From NCBI GenBank assembly GCA_013399875.1, contig VXAZ01005524.1, positions 124,001 through 188,000 on the forward strand: 64,000 nucleotides of DNA, written 5' to 3'. Position 1 is the first letter of the stretch; every line of letters starts with the position of its first letter. The notes under the pieces are model-generated. The model saw nothing but the letters and a program-made list of their open reading frames with translations, searched no databases and had not been told where the DNA came from. The translations under genes and the position numbers were made by a program. This DNA comes from Gymnorhina tibicen (Eukaryota; Chordata; Aves; Passeriformes; Artamidae). Below, in pieces: positions 23,463-35,678 of this stretch.

Positions 23463-26154
23463 AATATTAATAATAATAACAATGTTATATATATACATAA
23501 AATATATTTAGTCAGAGGGTGACTGAGCCCTCATACCTTCTGTCCAGTTAGGCAAATATCAGCCAAATAATTCGGATTCTTATGAGAAAAACACAAAGAT
23601 TCATCTACATTATTTCAATGCAGATATTTACACAACAGTAGTGACTCTAAGGTGCCATGTAGCTGTTTCAATCAGTGAGGGAAAATACACTGAACAAAAC
23701 CTGTAGAGTTTACTCCCTGTACAGCTGTCTTCAGTATGTTCAATAACTCACAGTGAAATCCACTGCAGGATTTCCCATAGCCTTACTACAGTAACATTTT
23801 GCCTAGTGTGTATATATTCCAGTAATCTAGCACCTGAATAAACTTCTCAAGTAACTTTTTCCATTTTTCCATTTTGTTCTTTAAAATATTATTCAGCATT
23901 ACAATGCCTGTTTGCTCTGAAGCAATTTTACAATGCAAAAATAGCTTTTGCAAAGACAAAAACCTGGCTACTTCAGTTGAATAATGATTCTTCTGTGCAT
24001 CCATCTGTGTCTCTCTAAGTAGCTAAGAGGCAACACTTTATAGTCTAATCCAAATGCATATTTGTATATCCATTTAGGGTAAAACTGAAAAAAGAAAGCT
24101 TTTATGTCAGAAATATAGATGTCATGCTTAAGCAGGTTTGTCCTGTGCAATTATTTATGAAGTATTTGCAATATGTTGGAGAAATACTGCTTTCCTTTGT
24201 ATTTATAAAATACATGTCATTAGTAGATGAACTTGCAGATTTTCTGCCTGGCTCCAATTACTTCACTTTGATAACATAGTTAATGGTACATATGTCAGCA
24301 GATATCGCAAATTAGCATAGTATACAGCAATAATAAATCTGAATTATCTTAACAAGGAAGTTCACTTTTTTTCTTTTATTTCTTTTATTGCCTGATTCCA
24401 TCCCAACCAGTTTGATGTACTTTGTTCAATTTTATACAGTTCTTACACGTTTATACAATTTTTATACGCTTTTATACCAGTTTTGTACACTCTGTTCAAT
24501 TTTTGACCAAATATTTAAATTGATAAATGCAATATTTCTCATGTAATACCCAGGAACAGTCACTATTTTGCCAACTGCATACATTTCATGAATAAACAGT
24601 ACTTTGAGTACTACTGAGGTATTACATGCTATTAGCCATCTAGAATGATGTGCCATTTAACTCATAAGAACACAAATATACCAGTTAGGTTTCTAGACAC
24701 TACAGTAAACCAACAGAAGTAGGCAGAAATTTGCCTCACTTGCAGAAATGCCTGTCTCACAGTGAAAAGGAAGCGTGTCATCAGGAGTGTTTTTCTAATG
24801 ACCATAATAAAGGTTTTGATTCATATGTATTACTTTAGTATACACAAATGAAAACTCTTACCAGTCCTGTCCATAATCAAAAAATTGCATCTTGAACTCA
24901 AAGACAGTTATCAATCACATTTCATATCTGGCAGTATAGTAGGATCGAGTCCACAATTGTTGTAATAGCCACTTTGTTGTCTGATCACTTGGAAGAAAGA
25001 AAAAGAGATACTACAATAAAAATTATTCAAATCCTTTTTACCTTAAGCTACAAAATCATTTACCAAAATGTAAAATGAAGAGTTAAATGAGTCAAACCTG
25101 AACTATTTGAAAAGGCAAGAGCAAGAATCAAAATCCTACCAGCTCCATCAGTAGGGGAGCTACCAGTAAAATGGAGGGTTACACTTCATCAAATAGTGTT
25201 ACTTGGCTGTATAGAAAGGGTGCTGACTTTTAGACCATCTTTCAAATGGTCACACAGACTAGCCTCAAGCAGACTAAATTATAGGAACATAACTGTAGTG
25301 AAAAAGGCAGGAATAAATGAAGTGAGGTCTGTTTATGAATTAAAACTTTATACTCTCTTTAACAAGCAGAAGTTAAAACAATCATTCTTTAACACGCTCA
25401 CTACAATACCCTTAGGCAAAAAGAGGTTTACAAATAACAGCTTCAAGAAAAATAACCTTATTATCAAGGGTGACCTCATTTTGCATACTTAAATTTTTCT
25501 CAGCTACTGGATTAATTTGTAATTAGAATGCGTATTATGGAGGGTGTCTTTCTTTTCCCTGTTGAAAAATACAAGACTCATACTAATTACGTGCAGAGAG
25601 GGAATATGTGTTTGTTTTTCTTGGGTATAATTTTAGAATTAACTATTGATTGCAAAATATCTTATTCCAATAGCAAGTCATCACAGCATCAGCATATCAA
25701 GACAAAATTCTCCTTTCTAATTGCTCGGTTTGTAAAATATGCTGTGCACAACAAGGAGACTAACAAAAACAGATGTACTCTGTCAGCCAAAGGGGAAATA
25801 TCTACATAACAAGTTAGCCCAGGAGAGGCTTACTTTAGCATAGAAATGCAATCACTAATGTACATTATCATTCTTCATCACTCTGTTCTCTGCTTAGTGT
25901 TTTTGCTTTCATCTTCCAAAATCCTGTGCGCCACTAGCAGCAGTATGTAGCATTTATAGAACACATGACACTTCAAATTCCCCATATGAGAGATGAGGGG
26001 GTTGATATATGCTTTTTGAAGCAGATCCTTACACCAAGGATTTGCTCGCCAAAATGTGGAGGCATGTCTGGAGCAGCATAACCAGATGTAGAAGTCAGCT
26101 TTCATCTCTCCAGATGAGTTACAAGCAAGGACAGGGTAGCTACTCAATGAAGTG
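23463..26154. other. AT-rich intergenic DNA, no gene seen
   Basis: Begins with an AAT/TATA-rich run (to about 23505), then ordinary AT-rich DNA. I see no supported gene; frames such as 25196-25492 and 25528-25809 lack recognisable motifs. Confidence 0.55.
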
Positions 26155-26262
26155 CCACAGAGGTCCTTACAACAGACCCGTGAAGGCAAGGGTAACCCAG
26201 GTTCTTGTTAATCGATCCCTTGCAGTGGACTGGAGTGAAACAACACAAATGATCTGTGTGTT

Positions 26263-26296
<34 letters not shown>

Positions 26297-26580
26297 GGGG
26301 GCTTTTTTAGAACAATTTGGTTGCAATGGAAAGGAGGTATGTAGCCATTTTGATTATTATCCATAGAAATACAGCAATATAAAAGCATAAAAAGGACATT
26401 TCCAAAAATGCATGAGGAAAAGAAAGAAAGAGAAAGAAAGGATAAGAGTAGAAAAGTATCACCACTCATGGATCCAAGGCCAAGACTTAACTGTTGCAAT
26501 TCCAGTGTCCATTGGTTGAAGTGATTGTGACCATTGGTTGTGGTCTTGATCTGTTACACATGTACGTATGTAAGCAACAC
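26155..26580 (-). mobile_element. Unnamed repeat family 2, copy 1 (LTR-like)
   Basis: Homologous, in reverse orientation, to 36190-36545. Shared landmarks, read on the minus strand, are a TTGCAAC..AAGTCT start, a TCTTTCTACTCTTA-like pyrimidine block, GATAATAAT..GTGGCTAC, CTTTCCATTGCAAC, ACACAGATCATTT, AAGGGATC and AACAAGAACCTG. A simple repeat sits at the same internal place in both copies: TATG units here, TA units in the other. I cannot name the family. The structure suggests the 3' part of an LTR, but ends and duplications were not resolved. Confidence 0.7.
26264..26297. repeat. (TATG)n microsatellite
   Basis: About seven TATG units following a short TATA stretch, inside repeat family 2. 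The equivalent position in the other copy (36437-36453) is a TA run, so this array grew from a site that was already repeat-prone. Confidence 0.92.
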
Positions 26581-27079
26581 GAAGAAAATTTAAAGGCAAG
26601 GAAAAAAGTAACTGCAGAGTATTTGTAGAATACTTCCATTAGGATAATGGAGTTCCTTTGGTTCCTTTGCTCTCCTTCTCCCATTTCTTCTCCCTCTCTA
26701 CTCTCTCCTTCTCATCCCCCTTCCTCATATCACTCCTCACTTGTCCTTTTTCCTTTCTCTCTCTCCCTTGAATTATAAAAGTAACAATACATCCAGAAAA
26801 GTACAAAACTGAGGCCAAGGTCCTCTACATCAAATACTTTTTGAACATTTAATTTTCATGTTTCCTGAGTCTGAAGATGACAGTTGAAGCAAAATGTAAT
26901 ACTTGAAATTTGTTACGATTATTAATCTATTTCTACATTATTCAAATATTTTAGCATAGATGAGAAAGGGAGGAGACAGTGAGACAGAAGAGGAGTAGAC
27001 AAATGAAAAGAAAGCAGCATTACTGAAGTAATACATGTTGCATTAAATGCTTGGTGTGGCACAATTTTCCTCAGAAAGG
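26581..27079. other. Intergenic, pyrimidine-rich then AT-rich
   Basis: Contains a CT-rich tract at about 26665-26765 and no supported gene. It may include the upstream part of repeat family 2, but I could not align it to the other copy. Confidence 0.45.
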
Positions 27080-27249
27080 AAGAATTCCTTCTTATGAGGA
27101 GCAGCTAAGGAAGCTGGGGTTATTTATTCTGAAGAAAGAGAGGCTCGGGGGGACCTTTTTGCTCTCAATACCTTAAAGAGGTGGAGGTCGGTCTCCTCTC
27201 CCAAGTAACAAGTGATAGGACAAAAGAAAACAGCTTCAAGTTGTGGCAG
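27080..27249 (+). mobile_element. CR1 LINE, part 1 (split by LTR)
   Basis: Plus-strand CR1 landmarks GAGGAGCAGCTAAGGAAGCT, AGAAAGAGAGGCTCGGGGGG and ACAGCTTCAAGTTGTGGCAG. This is the region just before the CR1 3' end. It stops at 27249 where an LTR begins, and resumes at 27687 with AGGAGAGGTTTAAATTGGAT. Confidence 0.88.
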
Positions 27250-27503
27250 TGATGCCTTAGGTTTTAGTTTTTATATTTTTCAGATCCTGTACTGCTTAGT
27301 ACGTAACTCTGAAACTTCATATAGCCTGCTAACTACTGTCCTTTCATCCTGGTTAGACATAACAAACTCTCTCTGGGCCTGAACTCAAGGACACCTTGTT
27401 GTCCCAGGCCCCAAAATATGTAAACTAAAGCCTCTGACAGGGAGAGCAAACTTGGGGAAATTACATCACTACCTGAAATTGTAACTGGAGAATTAACCCT
27501 GAT

Positions 27504-27511
27504 ATGCAAAT
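27504..27511 (+). promoter_or_regulatory. Octamer motif ATGCAAAT in LTR
   Basis: A perfect consensus octamer, the binding site of POU/Oct factors, ten bases upstream of the TATA box in the LTR at 27250-27686. The spacing is like that of octamer-driven promoters. Function is inferred from motif knowledge only. Confidence 0.55.
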
Positions 27512-27521
27512 GGACCAAACT

Positions 27522-27528
27522 TATAAAA
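27522..27528 (+). promoter_or_regulatory. TATA box of LTR
   Basis: TATAAAA followed by GAGTG, about 95 bases before the AATAAA at 27617-27622, which fits the short R region of a retroviral LTR. Confidence 0.7.
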
Positions 27529-27616
27529 GAGTGAAAAACCCTTTACCCAGCATCCATCCTGGGTGTAACACCTCGGAGGCTTTTGATTCCCAAGGTTTAC
27601 CTTTAAAGGCCCTTCA

Positions 27617-27622
27617 AATAAA
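27617..27622 (+). terminator. Polyadenylation signal of LTR
   Basis: AATAAA within CAAATAAATACC in the 3' third of the LTR, the expected place for retroviral 3'-end processing. Whether it is used is unknown. Confidence 0.6.
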
Positions 27623-27686
27623 TACCTGCTTTTGTTCTCTTAATCATGTCTAGCCTCTGTTTTCAGGTAGACACTTCAAGGCATCA

Positions 27687-27905
27687 CTAGGAGAGGTTTA
27701 AATTGGATATTAGGGAAAATTTCTTCACTGAAAGAGTTCCTGTTCCCAGGAAAAAGCTGTCCGGGGAAGCTGTTAAGCCATCATCCCTGGAGGCATTTAA
27801 AAAATAGATGTGGTGCTTAGGGATGTGGTTTAGTAGTGGACTTGGCAATGCTACATTAATGGATAGACTCGATAATATTAAGAGGCATTTCCAACCAACA
27901 TAAAT
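27687..27905 (+). mobile_element. CR1 LINE, part 2, 3' region
   Basis: Continues the CR1 after the LTR with GGAGAGGTTTAAATTGGATA, AATTTCTTCACTGAAAGAGT, ATCCCTGGAGGCATTTAAAA and GATGTGGTGCTTAGGGATGT. These are the conserved 3' landmarks of one CR1 type. It fades near 27905 without clear ATTCTATG terminal units, so the very end is eroded. Confidence 0.85.
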
Positions 27906-30900
27906 CCACAAGTTCCAAAACAATATGAAATTTTCATTAAAGTTGTAAAAATGATTGCAGCCTGTTAGGGAGTGATGGGAGCCACTTGTCTGAAAAGGCC
28001 AAGAGAATCTTTGGCAGTAGGCTGGCAAGTTTTCTGAGATGGGCTCTGGAATGAAGAACTCAGAGGATGGGGTTCAAACTTTAAAAGTATGCAAGGACCA
28101 TAACGGATTTCTGATGTTTTCTAGAGCAATAAATAGCAAAATTTACCTTAGTTAGCCATCTTAGTTGGAGAATATTGCTCCACAATAGGAAGGATCTGGT
28201 GATATTAACTGCATTTAAGTTCTAATTAACTGCATTTCTATCTACCTTTTTGAATATATAACCTTTGCTATATGTCGGTTCATTTCTTTAAAAGAAACAG
28301 CTAACATTCATACTCTAATATAAAAAACAGTAGTTGCTAAATGTATGCTGATGACCATCTTGTTTTAGATTATAAAGCCTAGCAGTCAGATACTTTCCTG
28401 TATGCAGCTGTTTTGTCTTCCAAAACTTTTTGTAAGAGATGTTAGAAGAGTTGTGAAAAAGATAATACACACTTCCTCACTTCCCATTGACTCTTACTTG
28501 TTACCCTTGGGTAACAATTCTTAACATAAGGGTATTGGTGGGAGACTAAGCACATTTATATCATCTCCCTCTTTAAATTTCAGCCAATATTTCCATGACT
28601 GTTTTTTCTCTTGCTCTTTCCAGGAGAATTATTTACTCCCTCTAACATGCTTCACATGCCTTCATCTCTGGATGTCCTACCATGTTGGTGTTTCCTGATA
28701 ATTTCCATGCACCCTTTCTCACATCTATCTCACTGTTAACAAATGCTTCAGGCTAAACTAGTTTCAGCAATCTATCATCACTTTGCATCTTTTGCGCACT
28801 TCATCCCCCAAAGCTTCATTTAGGCCATGCAAATTAATCCCTTATTTGGGGAACATAAGTCAGAAGTTTAGGCGTCTTGGGATTTCTCTTTAATGAAAAG
28901 GAAAAATGCATGTCTAGCCTACATGAAAGGAGAATCAATTTCTGTTGTTCTGATGCGTCTGCAGTGTGGGAAATGTAGCAATATTTTTATCTCAAAGAAC
29001 AGAGATTAATATTTTGATTTGCATGGGAAGATCAAAGTGCTTTGTACATTTTATCCAGATATTTGATTTAGTAAATTAACAGAATTGAAATTAGGGTATT
29101 AAAGATTGATTCTTATTTTGCTTTATACAAATCACCTTTGAAATCTGAAAGAAATTAAGAGAGAATACACTAGTGATAAACATGTAATTAAAATTATTGT
29201 TTGCTGTAGTACTAGGGAATTATTTCAGTGGCAGAAGTGATCATGTGCATTTAGCTAATCTTTTCTGTTTTATGCAATAAAAAATACCCAATGTGGGTGC
29301 ATTTGTCTTTGTATTATTCTACCTGATTTTTCCTCACAGATGCTCCGATCCAATGACAAGTTTAATACAAGTGTTCCTATGACTTCAAAGGACCCGGCTC
29401 AAAGTGAGAGCAAAAAGTCAGCTAAAAAATTCTGTGAATAGAAGTGCATTATCTTCTCAAAATGACTACCATGAACGTGTCACAGAGAGAGGTTATGAAT
29501 AACTTATGATTCACTGGAAGCAAGAAGAGCAGACTTTGAACTCTAGTAATTGCATTTTGTAAAAGTTTGCACTTAGCAGCTATTAAACTTGCAATTGCTG
29601 ATTTACCTTTCACGTGTTATTAGATATGTGAAGATTCACCATTCTTCAAGTAACAGAAAAAAAGCATCAGACTATAACACTTAAAGCACGTACATTTCTA
29701 GAATGCATTACAGTGAGGTAACTATGTAGAAAAGCAGTAATGTGGAATAAGTTGTTGCAAATGAATGGGGGGGAAAGAAAGTTGCAAAAGTTACATATAG
29801 TTTCCAGAATGTCTTCAAAAGAAGAGAGGGTTAGAAAAATATTTTGCTTGTTGTACGCTTCTTTTCAGTTTTCTAGTAAGTTGAAATAAGATTAAAATAA
29901 CCTTCTGCCTTTGAAGAGAAATCTATCAGGAAATTAAAGCATGGAAAATCATGTGCAGATATCAGATGTATCTGCTTTGAATGTTAGACCTTTCTATTAG
30001 AAGATCAAGGTTGATACTTAGATTTGCTCCATATTTTTATCTCGACACTATTAAAATAAATTACAAAAATCTTTCCTCAGTTCTATAAGTATGTTTAGCA
30101 AAATAACATCATAACAATGTTCACATAGACGTATATTATGGTAGACTGTGAGACTGATAAAATGAGATAGATACTTCTCAAAAAATGAAAATATTTTTTC
30201 CTATAACAGTACATATTTGAATGTTTCTTTTAAAAACATTTTAATGTCCTTTGGGGAAAAAAAAGTAGCATCCTCCACAAAAGTCATTTTCCTTCTGTAA
30301 GAATTTCTTACCCATATTTATAAAAAAACCCCCCTCCAACCAAGGAAACTTTTTTTCTCAGGAGACAGAGATGGTGAGAGGAGAGAAGGGAGAGAGAAAA
30401 CGGAAAATAAGTGAAATGGTAGGGGAAAGGAAAATAAAAGTACTAAATTGTCAGACTTCCCTCAGGCACATGAGACAAGTCTGTCTACTTCAGAGATGTT
30501 CTTACTGAAAATTTTTAACACCAAACCATCTCCATCATAGATGCATCTCTTTAGTTACCTCCTAAGTCTGGATCCCCATCAGGACTGTAAGGAAATAACT
30601 GTCAGCCTGGAAAAGTCTGTTTGGATCTCAGCATAAAAATAAGCATATTATGCTTTTTGTGTGTGCAAACCCTTGACACCTGCTTCTTTTTCTGCTACGT
30701 GTGATAGACATTTTATGCACAATGTGAATCTCTATATCATATACAGCTTTATGCTCTCTGTAAAATGCCCACTGGTATCACTGCTAAGAGCTCTGTGTAT
30801 GAAACGAATGAAGCATATGCAGTTGAGCACCTGAAAATTAAATTGCAACAGTTAAATTCACGGATAACCTCTTGACACACAGTTACAGTAAAACCTCTCC

Positions 30901-32099
30901 TGAGGTAGTTATTAAAATCCATAGAAAAGATTTTCATTCAATGTCAGTGCACATATATTTATCTTTTTTTTCCCCACCTTATTTCAAGCTTACTTAATAA
31001 ACTCTCCCCTCCTTTTTGGTGCCAGATTTAAATAATTTGAAACTTTATTGAAATTAATGGATAAAAACCCAAAATCAACAATATATTTTATTAGTATATT
31101 CACAGTTGGACTGCAAATATCCACTACTGTGATGGTAATTTTAAGCTTTAGGTTAATACATTTTTGGTGTAACAATGTTTGCGGGTGTCTGACCTTCAAA
31201 CAAAACCCAAAAATGAAGGATGCATTACCTACGTACCTCAGTCTCATAACAATTCTTATGTTAAGCAGGACACAGCATAGAGCAAGATACTAGAAACTCT
31301 GGAACAAAACACAAGACTATATACAAAGTCTGTCTTACCTGGTCAGAGGAGAAACCAGCCTCCTTCAGTATCCTCCTGTCTCCAACTGCCGTAAAAATTG
31401 ATGCTGAGGGAAAAGAATAAACTTCAATAACAGGACCTGAGGGTTTTTTTTATTTAGTATATTTTGGAGCCCCCAGTGTATTTCTTTTCTATTTTTTGTC
31501 CCAGTTTCACCCTTACCAAACCTCAGCAGAAACAACACGACAAACTGCTCCATAGATGACTTTTACATATTATTTCGTAGAATAATTTCATTTTTCTGTC
31601 TTCAACCTGCTTCCTACTTCTTTCAGTGTAGGCAAACAGGTAGTGTTTAGCAATTATTCTTATATTTGAAAAGACAGCCAAAAAACCCCATAGAATTATG
31701 ATTGTAATGATTTTCATAGATCACAACTATTTTTCCCTTATTTTGCCTCCTTACCAGACTAGCTTGTTTATTCACTCCTTGCGTGGAATGACCTATTTAA
31801 TTTTTCTCAGTCTTTTAAAGTTCTACTAGATCTTTTTTGAGCCATAAATACTATATCAGCACTTGTTATTTGATATCAAGTCAAATTTAGATGATAAAGA
31901 AATGATGACTGCATTGGTGAACTTACGGTGTTTTTCAGTTCTGAGGTCTACAAGGACATTACCATCAGCTTCTGAATATGTTAACCTTAACCTTAGTCAA
32001 AATAAATTAAGGGTTAAAGGGATCCATGAGAAAGTATGCCACTAGATTCATCTGTTGGAGTGTGTTGATTTGCTTAGGGTAAAATTTGTAAGGTCGTAT
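27906..32099. other. AT-rich intergenic DNA, no gene seen
   Basis: Over 4 kb without a gene or transposon I can identify. It includes a 9-bp perfect palindrome at 28498-28517 and a GA-rich run near 30360-30440. Short frames on both strands around 30990-31293 and 31365-31717 show no motif. Confidence 0.55.
28498..28517. repeat. 9-bp inverted repeat, X-box-like
   Basis: TTGTTACCC and its exact reverse complement GGGTAACAA are separated by TT. The inner GTTACC/GGTAAC half-sites resemble those of RFX factors (X-box), but the spacer is one base wider than usual. A chance palindrome is quite possible. Confidence 0.6.
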
Positions 32100-32104
32100 A
32101 CCTG

Positions 32105-32761
32105 TGTCTTGGGGTGACTGTGCTGTTGTATCCCCTACCATTGCTCTATGCCCAGACATGATTCCTGAGCCTTTCTGTGCCTTTAAAACTGGATGCAAGA
32201 GACAGAGAAAAAAACTGAGCGAACTTTTCAAAACAGTTTGTGCTTCAAGGACTCAGAGATTAGCTACTTCTGCGGCGGGCAGAGGAAGCACTTCTTCTGG
32301 CTTTTCGGTCAGCTTTTTTTTCAGCTCTGTTTCTTCAGAGAGGGACGGAGAGTTGAGTTTTTTTTCCTCTTGGGACTTCGTTTTTTTTCCTTCTTCTCTT
32401 CTGGACTTGTTCGGAACACCAGAACATCAGAACCCCACCGGGGGACCTTCCACTGGCCTGGAGCGGGGGGCCCCCCATGCCAACCCAGCTCCGAGGAGGA
32501 GGAGAGAGACCACACCCACAGAAGGACTCTAAAATCTTTCAGGTTTTCTCTCCAGAGTGAGAGATTTTATTATTTAGCATTATTAGTATTGTTTTCCTGT
32601 GTGTTTGTTAAATAAATAGTTTTATTTTCTCTTTCACTTTCCTCTGAGGAAAATTTGTTTTTTCCCGAACCCAGCTGGGGGGAGGGGTGGTTTGTAACCT
32701 GCCTTCCTTTGAGGACACGTTCCTTTTGGACGTTTCCCTGAATTTGGCCTAAACCGTCACA
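32105..32761 (+). mobile_element. Solo LTR, family 1 copy C, best preserved
   Basis: A 657-bp LTR starting TGTCTTGGGGTGACTGTGCT and ending CCTAAACCGTCACA, with canonical TG...CA ends. ACCTG lies directly before (32100-32104) and after (32762-32766), a perfect 5-bp target-site duplication. The polyadenylation signal AATAAA is at 32611-32616. Copy B (minus, 22798-23451) is very similar by eye; copy A (5981-6592) is more diverged. The element is GC-rich against AT-rich flanks. Two plus-strand frames of about 140 codons (32104-32532 and 32193-32615) lie inside it; one shares its reading frame with copy B but matches no protein I know. No gag, pol or env is nearby. Confidence 0.92.
32611..32616 (+). 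terminator. Polyadenylation signal of LTR copy C
   Basis: AATAAA inside GTGTTTGTTAAATAAATAG, conserved at the same place in copies A (6461-6466) and B (22942-22947, complement). This supports the assigned strand of all three LTRs. Confidence 0.7.
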
Positions 32762-32766
32762 ACCTG

Positions 32767-35678
32767 TTCCTTCCAAGTGAGTACTGCATATACCCCTGCA
32801 GCCTAGGAAGTATGGTGCTGCTATTGTTTGTAAGACTGTATGCTGAGATAACCACAGTGGCCTCAAGGTTTACAGGATTTATCTGAGCTCGACCTGCCTG
32901 GATCTTTATTAGGCTTCTTTAACTGTAACAGCAGATATCTAACAATCAGATGACTAATAGTTACTTAAAGTGACTAAAAAGTCACTAATAGTGATGAAAA
33001 CCACTTGTTTTAGCTTTTGTTTAGCTTTGTACAAGAGAATGTTCACGAAAATATTACACCGGTAATATAAGTAGCCACCATAGTTGGAAACTTTAAAGAG
33101 CTTGTTTAATTTTCCTTGGTTACCTAACTTGCCACTTAGGCTGAACTAGATGTATTTTTAGATGCTTCTCTTGTATTTAATATTAGTAAACAGATTTATG
33201 ATTTAGAACATATATATATATATGTACTGTTTCTAGGAATAAACCAGCTTACTGTCCTGCATCTTTACAGTGTTCTCCAAAATATGTTAATTTGCAGCAG
33301 AAGAAAATCTGTAAATAAAACTGAAAAAACAGAAGACAGAGACTTGAAGAAATATAATCAGCTTCCAGCTGCTTGTGGAACTAAACTATATAGAATTCAA
33401 TATATATAATAACTTCAAATCTCCTCTTTTTTATTAAGTTGCATTCAAAGATAGATAATTGGGGCTCTTCTCAGCATGACTCAAATGAAACATTCCTAGA
33501 AAACAAGGTAGGCTTCCATTGTTTTTGTGGTTTATTGCTCAATAAAGCATGAGGATACTTGTTTAAGTGGAAGTCAATAGATTGGAGTGATTGAGCCTAT
33601 TCCTGAACAAGATAAATCTGTTGATGAAAAGCAGTGAATTTAACTTCTTTATAGACTCTGCTTCCAGACCAATAAATTTACTTGACATGTTGAAAAAGCT
33701 CAGTAGTTTGTTTCTTTCCTAACTGATTGTGTGGTATATAAATTAACATCTAATTAACTTGCAAATTATTTTCACCTAACTAAGAAACTTTATTTGGATT
33801 GAGTGTCAAACGTCTATCAAAAGTAAACTGAGAGAATTATACAATCCACAGGCAGCCATCCCTTTCAGGAGCATGCTAAGGTCCACTTAACTGTTTTTGT
33901 TAAAATCTGTGAAAGAATCCTGTAAGAAATATTTAAAAGAAGATAATTAAATCTTAATGAACTGCTGAGAAATAATGCTAGAATTACTATGTGAAAAAGC
34001 AAGATATTGGACCATCTGATACGTTTCTTTCTGATGCTTTTAAATAATCCTAGAGACAAAAAGGCTCTTGCTATTTTCTTATGATCATTAGGTTGTGATG
34101 TAAAAATAATAACAGGCTAAATTTGTCAGGATTTCAAATTTTACTAAAAGGACTTTAGTTAGATGGCTTTTATAAAACCATAAAAAGCACTTAAATATTC
34201 AGTCTGAAATCAATGTAATTGTATTAAGTGAGCTGATTCATTCACTCATGTAAAAAAATAATTCTAAAAAATCTAAAGCACTTGGGTAACTATGCATCTT
34301 GCTATTACATAACATTACTGGCATATCATGTGCTTCAGTAATGAATAATTGCAACATGTCATCATACATTAAGTAATCAAAATCAGGATGGCAACAGTTT
34401 AATTTAAATATGATTGGATGCCAGAGGTGTAGCATATTTTCCTATCTACTTGAGACTTAACATCAAAAATCTAATGGCCTTTGACCTTTATCCCAGGGAG
34501 GTTGGCAATGCAGACAAAATGGTAAGTTTTACTTTAAAAAGGAAGATGTTGTCTTTATAGAATTTCAGGCAACTAATTTCATTAGTTACCATACCCAATT
34601 CTTTTTCACTTTCTGTTCACCTGTTCTCCATGGAAGAGATAATTTACTGAGGCAGAAGTCAAGAGGAAAAAAGAATAAATGAAGCAAAAAAGGAATTAAT
34701 TGGTATGTAGATAATGAACCAAGGCCCAGTAATGCATTTGTTAGATAAGGGCAATAAGACAAACTGTGGCTGAAAGAAGAAACTCATAATGAAAATATTG
34801 AATAGAAATCTTACTCATTTATAAAGATGTACTTTAACCTTACAAAAAAAGAAGCCTATTTAATTCAGCTCTGTTAAGTCTTAATTCAAATTCACTTTGA
34901 ATGTCTTTCTGCTTTATCAGCATGCAATTTGGCATGTATGTCTCAATAATTCTCCTCAAGCTATTTTGAGATTCATATAGATCAGAAATAAAAGGTTAAA
35001 GTTTAAGGTTTTCTTTGACATATTCTCTTTCATGAGTTTTGCTTATTGCCCACTGTGCTTGTCATCAACCATAGAGTTTTCTTTCCAGATATCTTGATGC
35101 TAAATAAAGAAGCATAGGCGTTTTTAAGTGTGATTCAGCCAACCAGTTTTAGACACCTGCATGAAGATGGAAGGAACTGTTCCTTATAGGTCTTTTTATT
35201 ATCCTTACAATTGCTAATTCCTTTGTACTTAAAAATAGGCAAGTATAACTAAAATTCAGAGTATATACTGTACGAAGGATAAATTTAATTCATTCTTATT
35301 TATTGATTTCTTTGTGTAGTCTTTTTTAAGATAATTGTATTCTATCTTAGAACCATCTTTAAATGTCAAGAAATTACTGCTGAAAAAGAAAAAAAAAGAG
35401 TAAGCTATATGAATGGAAGGAGAAGTAAAGAGAGAGCGGTATATGCAGACTGTGCTGGGATGGAAAAACCTGTTTAAATCAAAGAGTCTACCTAAGAGGT
35501 TATTCAAAGGAGCTTTGACTTTCAAAAGACAGTAAAATTAATTCAGAAAGGACTTTACTACCTGAACTTATATGTCCACCTCTTTATGCTCTTAATTTCT
35601 AAAGTCCTTGTACAGTTGTTGCTCAAGCAAAGAACTGTAATTATCTACTTTTCTTGTCAAAGAATTTTATTCCCTGTT
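32767..35678. other. AT-rich intergenic DNA, no gene seen
   Basis: No supported gene. There is a small hairpin at 32969-32986 (AGTGACT/AGTCACT, 4-base loop) and an AT dinucleotide run at about 33210-33225. Frames of 60-90 codons are AT-rich and without motif. Confidence 0.55.

Larger units (their letters stand above)
27250..27686 (+). mobile_element. Solo LTR with perfect terminal inverted repeats, in CR1
   Basis: A 437-bp element. The left border is GTGATGCCTT and the right border AAGGCATCAC, perfect 10-bp inverted repeats that include the canonical TG...CA ends. It has an octamer ATGCAAAT (27504-27511), TATA box TATAAAA (27522-27528) and polyadenylation signal AATAAA (27617-27622) in the order expected for U3-R-U5, so the orientation is plus. 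CR1 sequence continues on both sides; the flanking GCAG/CTAG may be a decayed 4-bp duplication. No internal genes, so it is a solo LTR. I recall similar TGATGCC-type LTRs in birds but cannot assign a family name. Confidence 0.88.

Noticed and set aside
22798..32761. Copies B and C as the two LTRs of one provirus
   Set aside because: They are in opposite orientation and each has its own flanking duplication, and no gag, pol or env lies between them.
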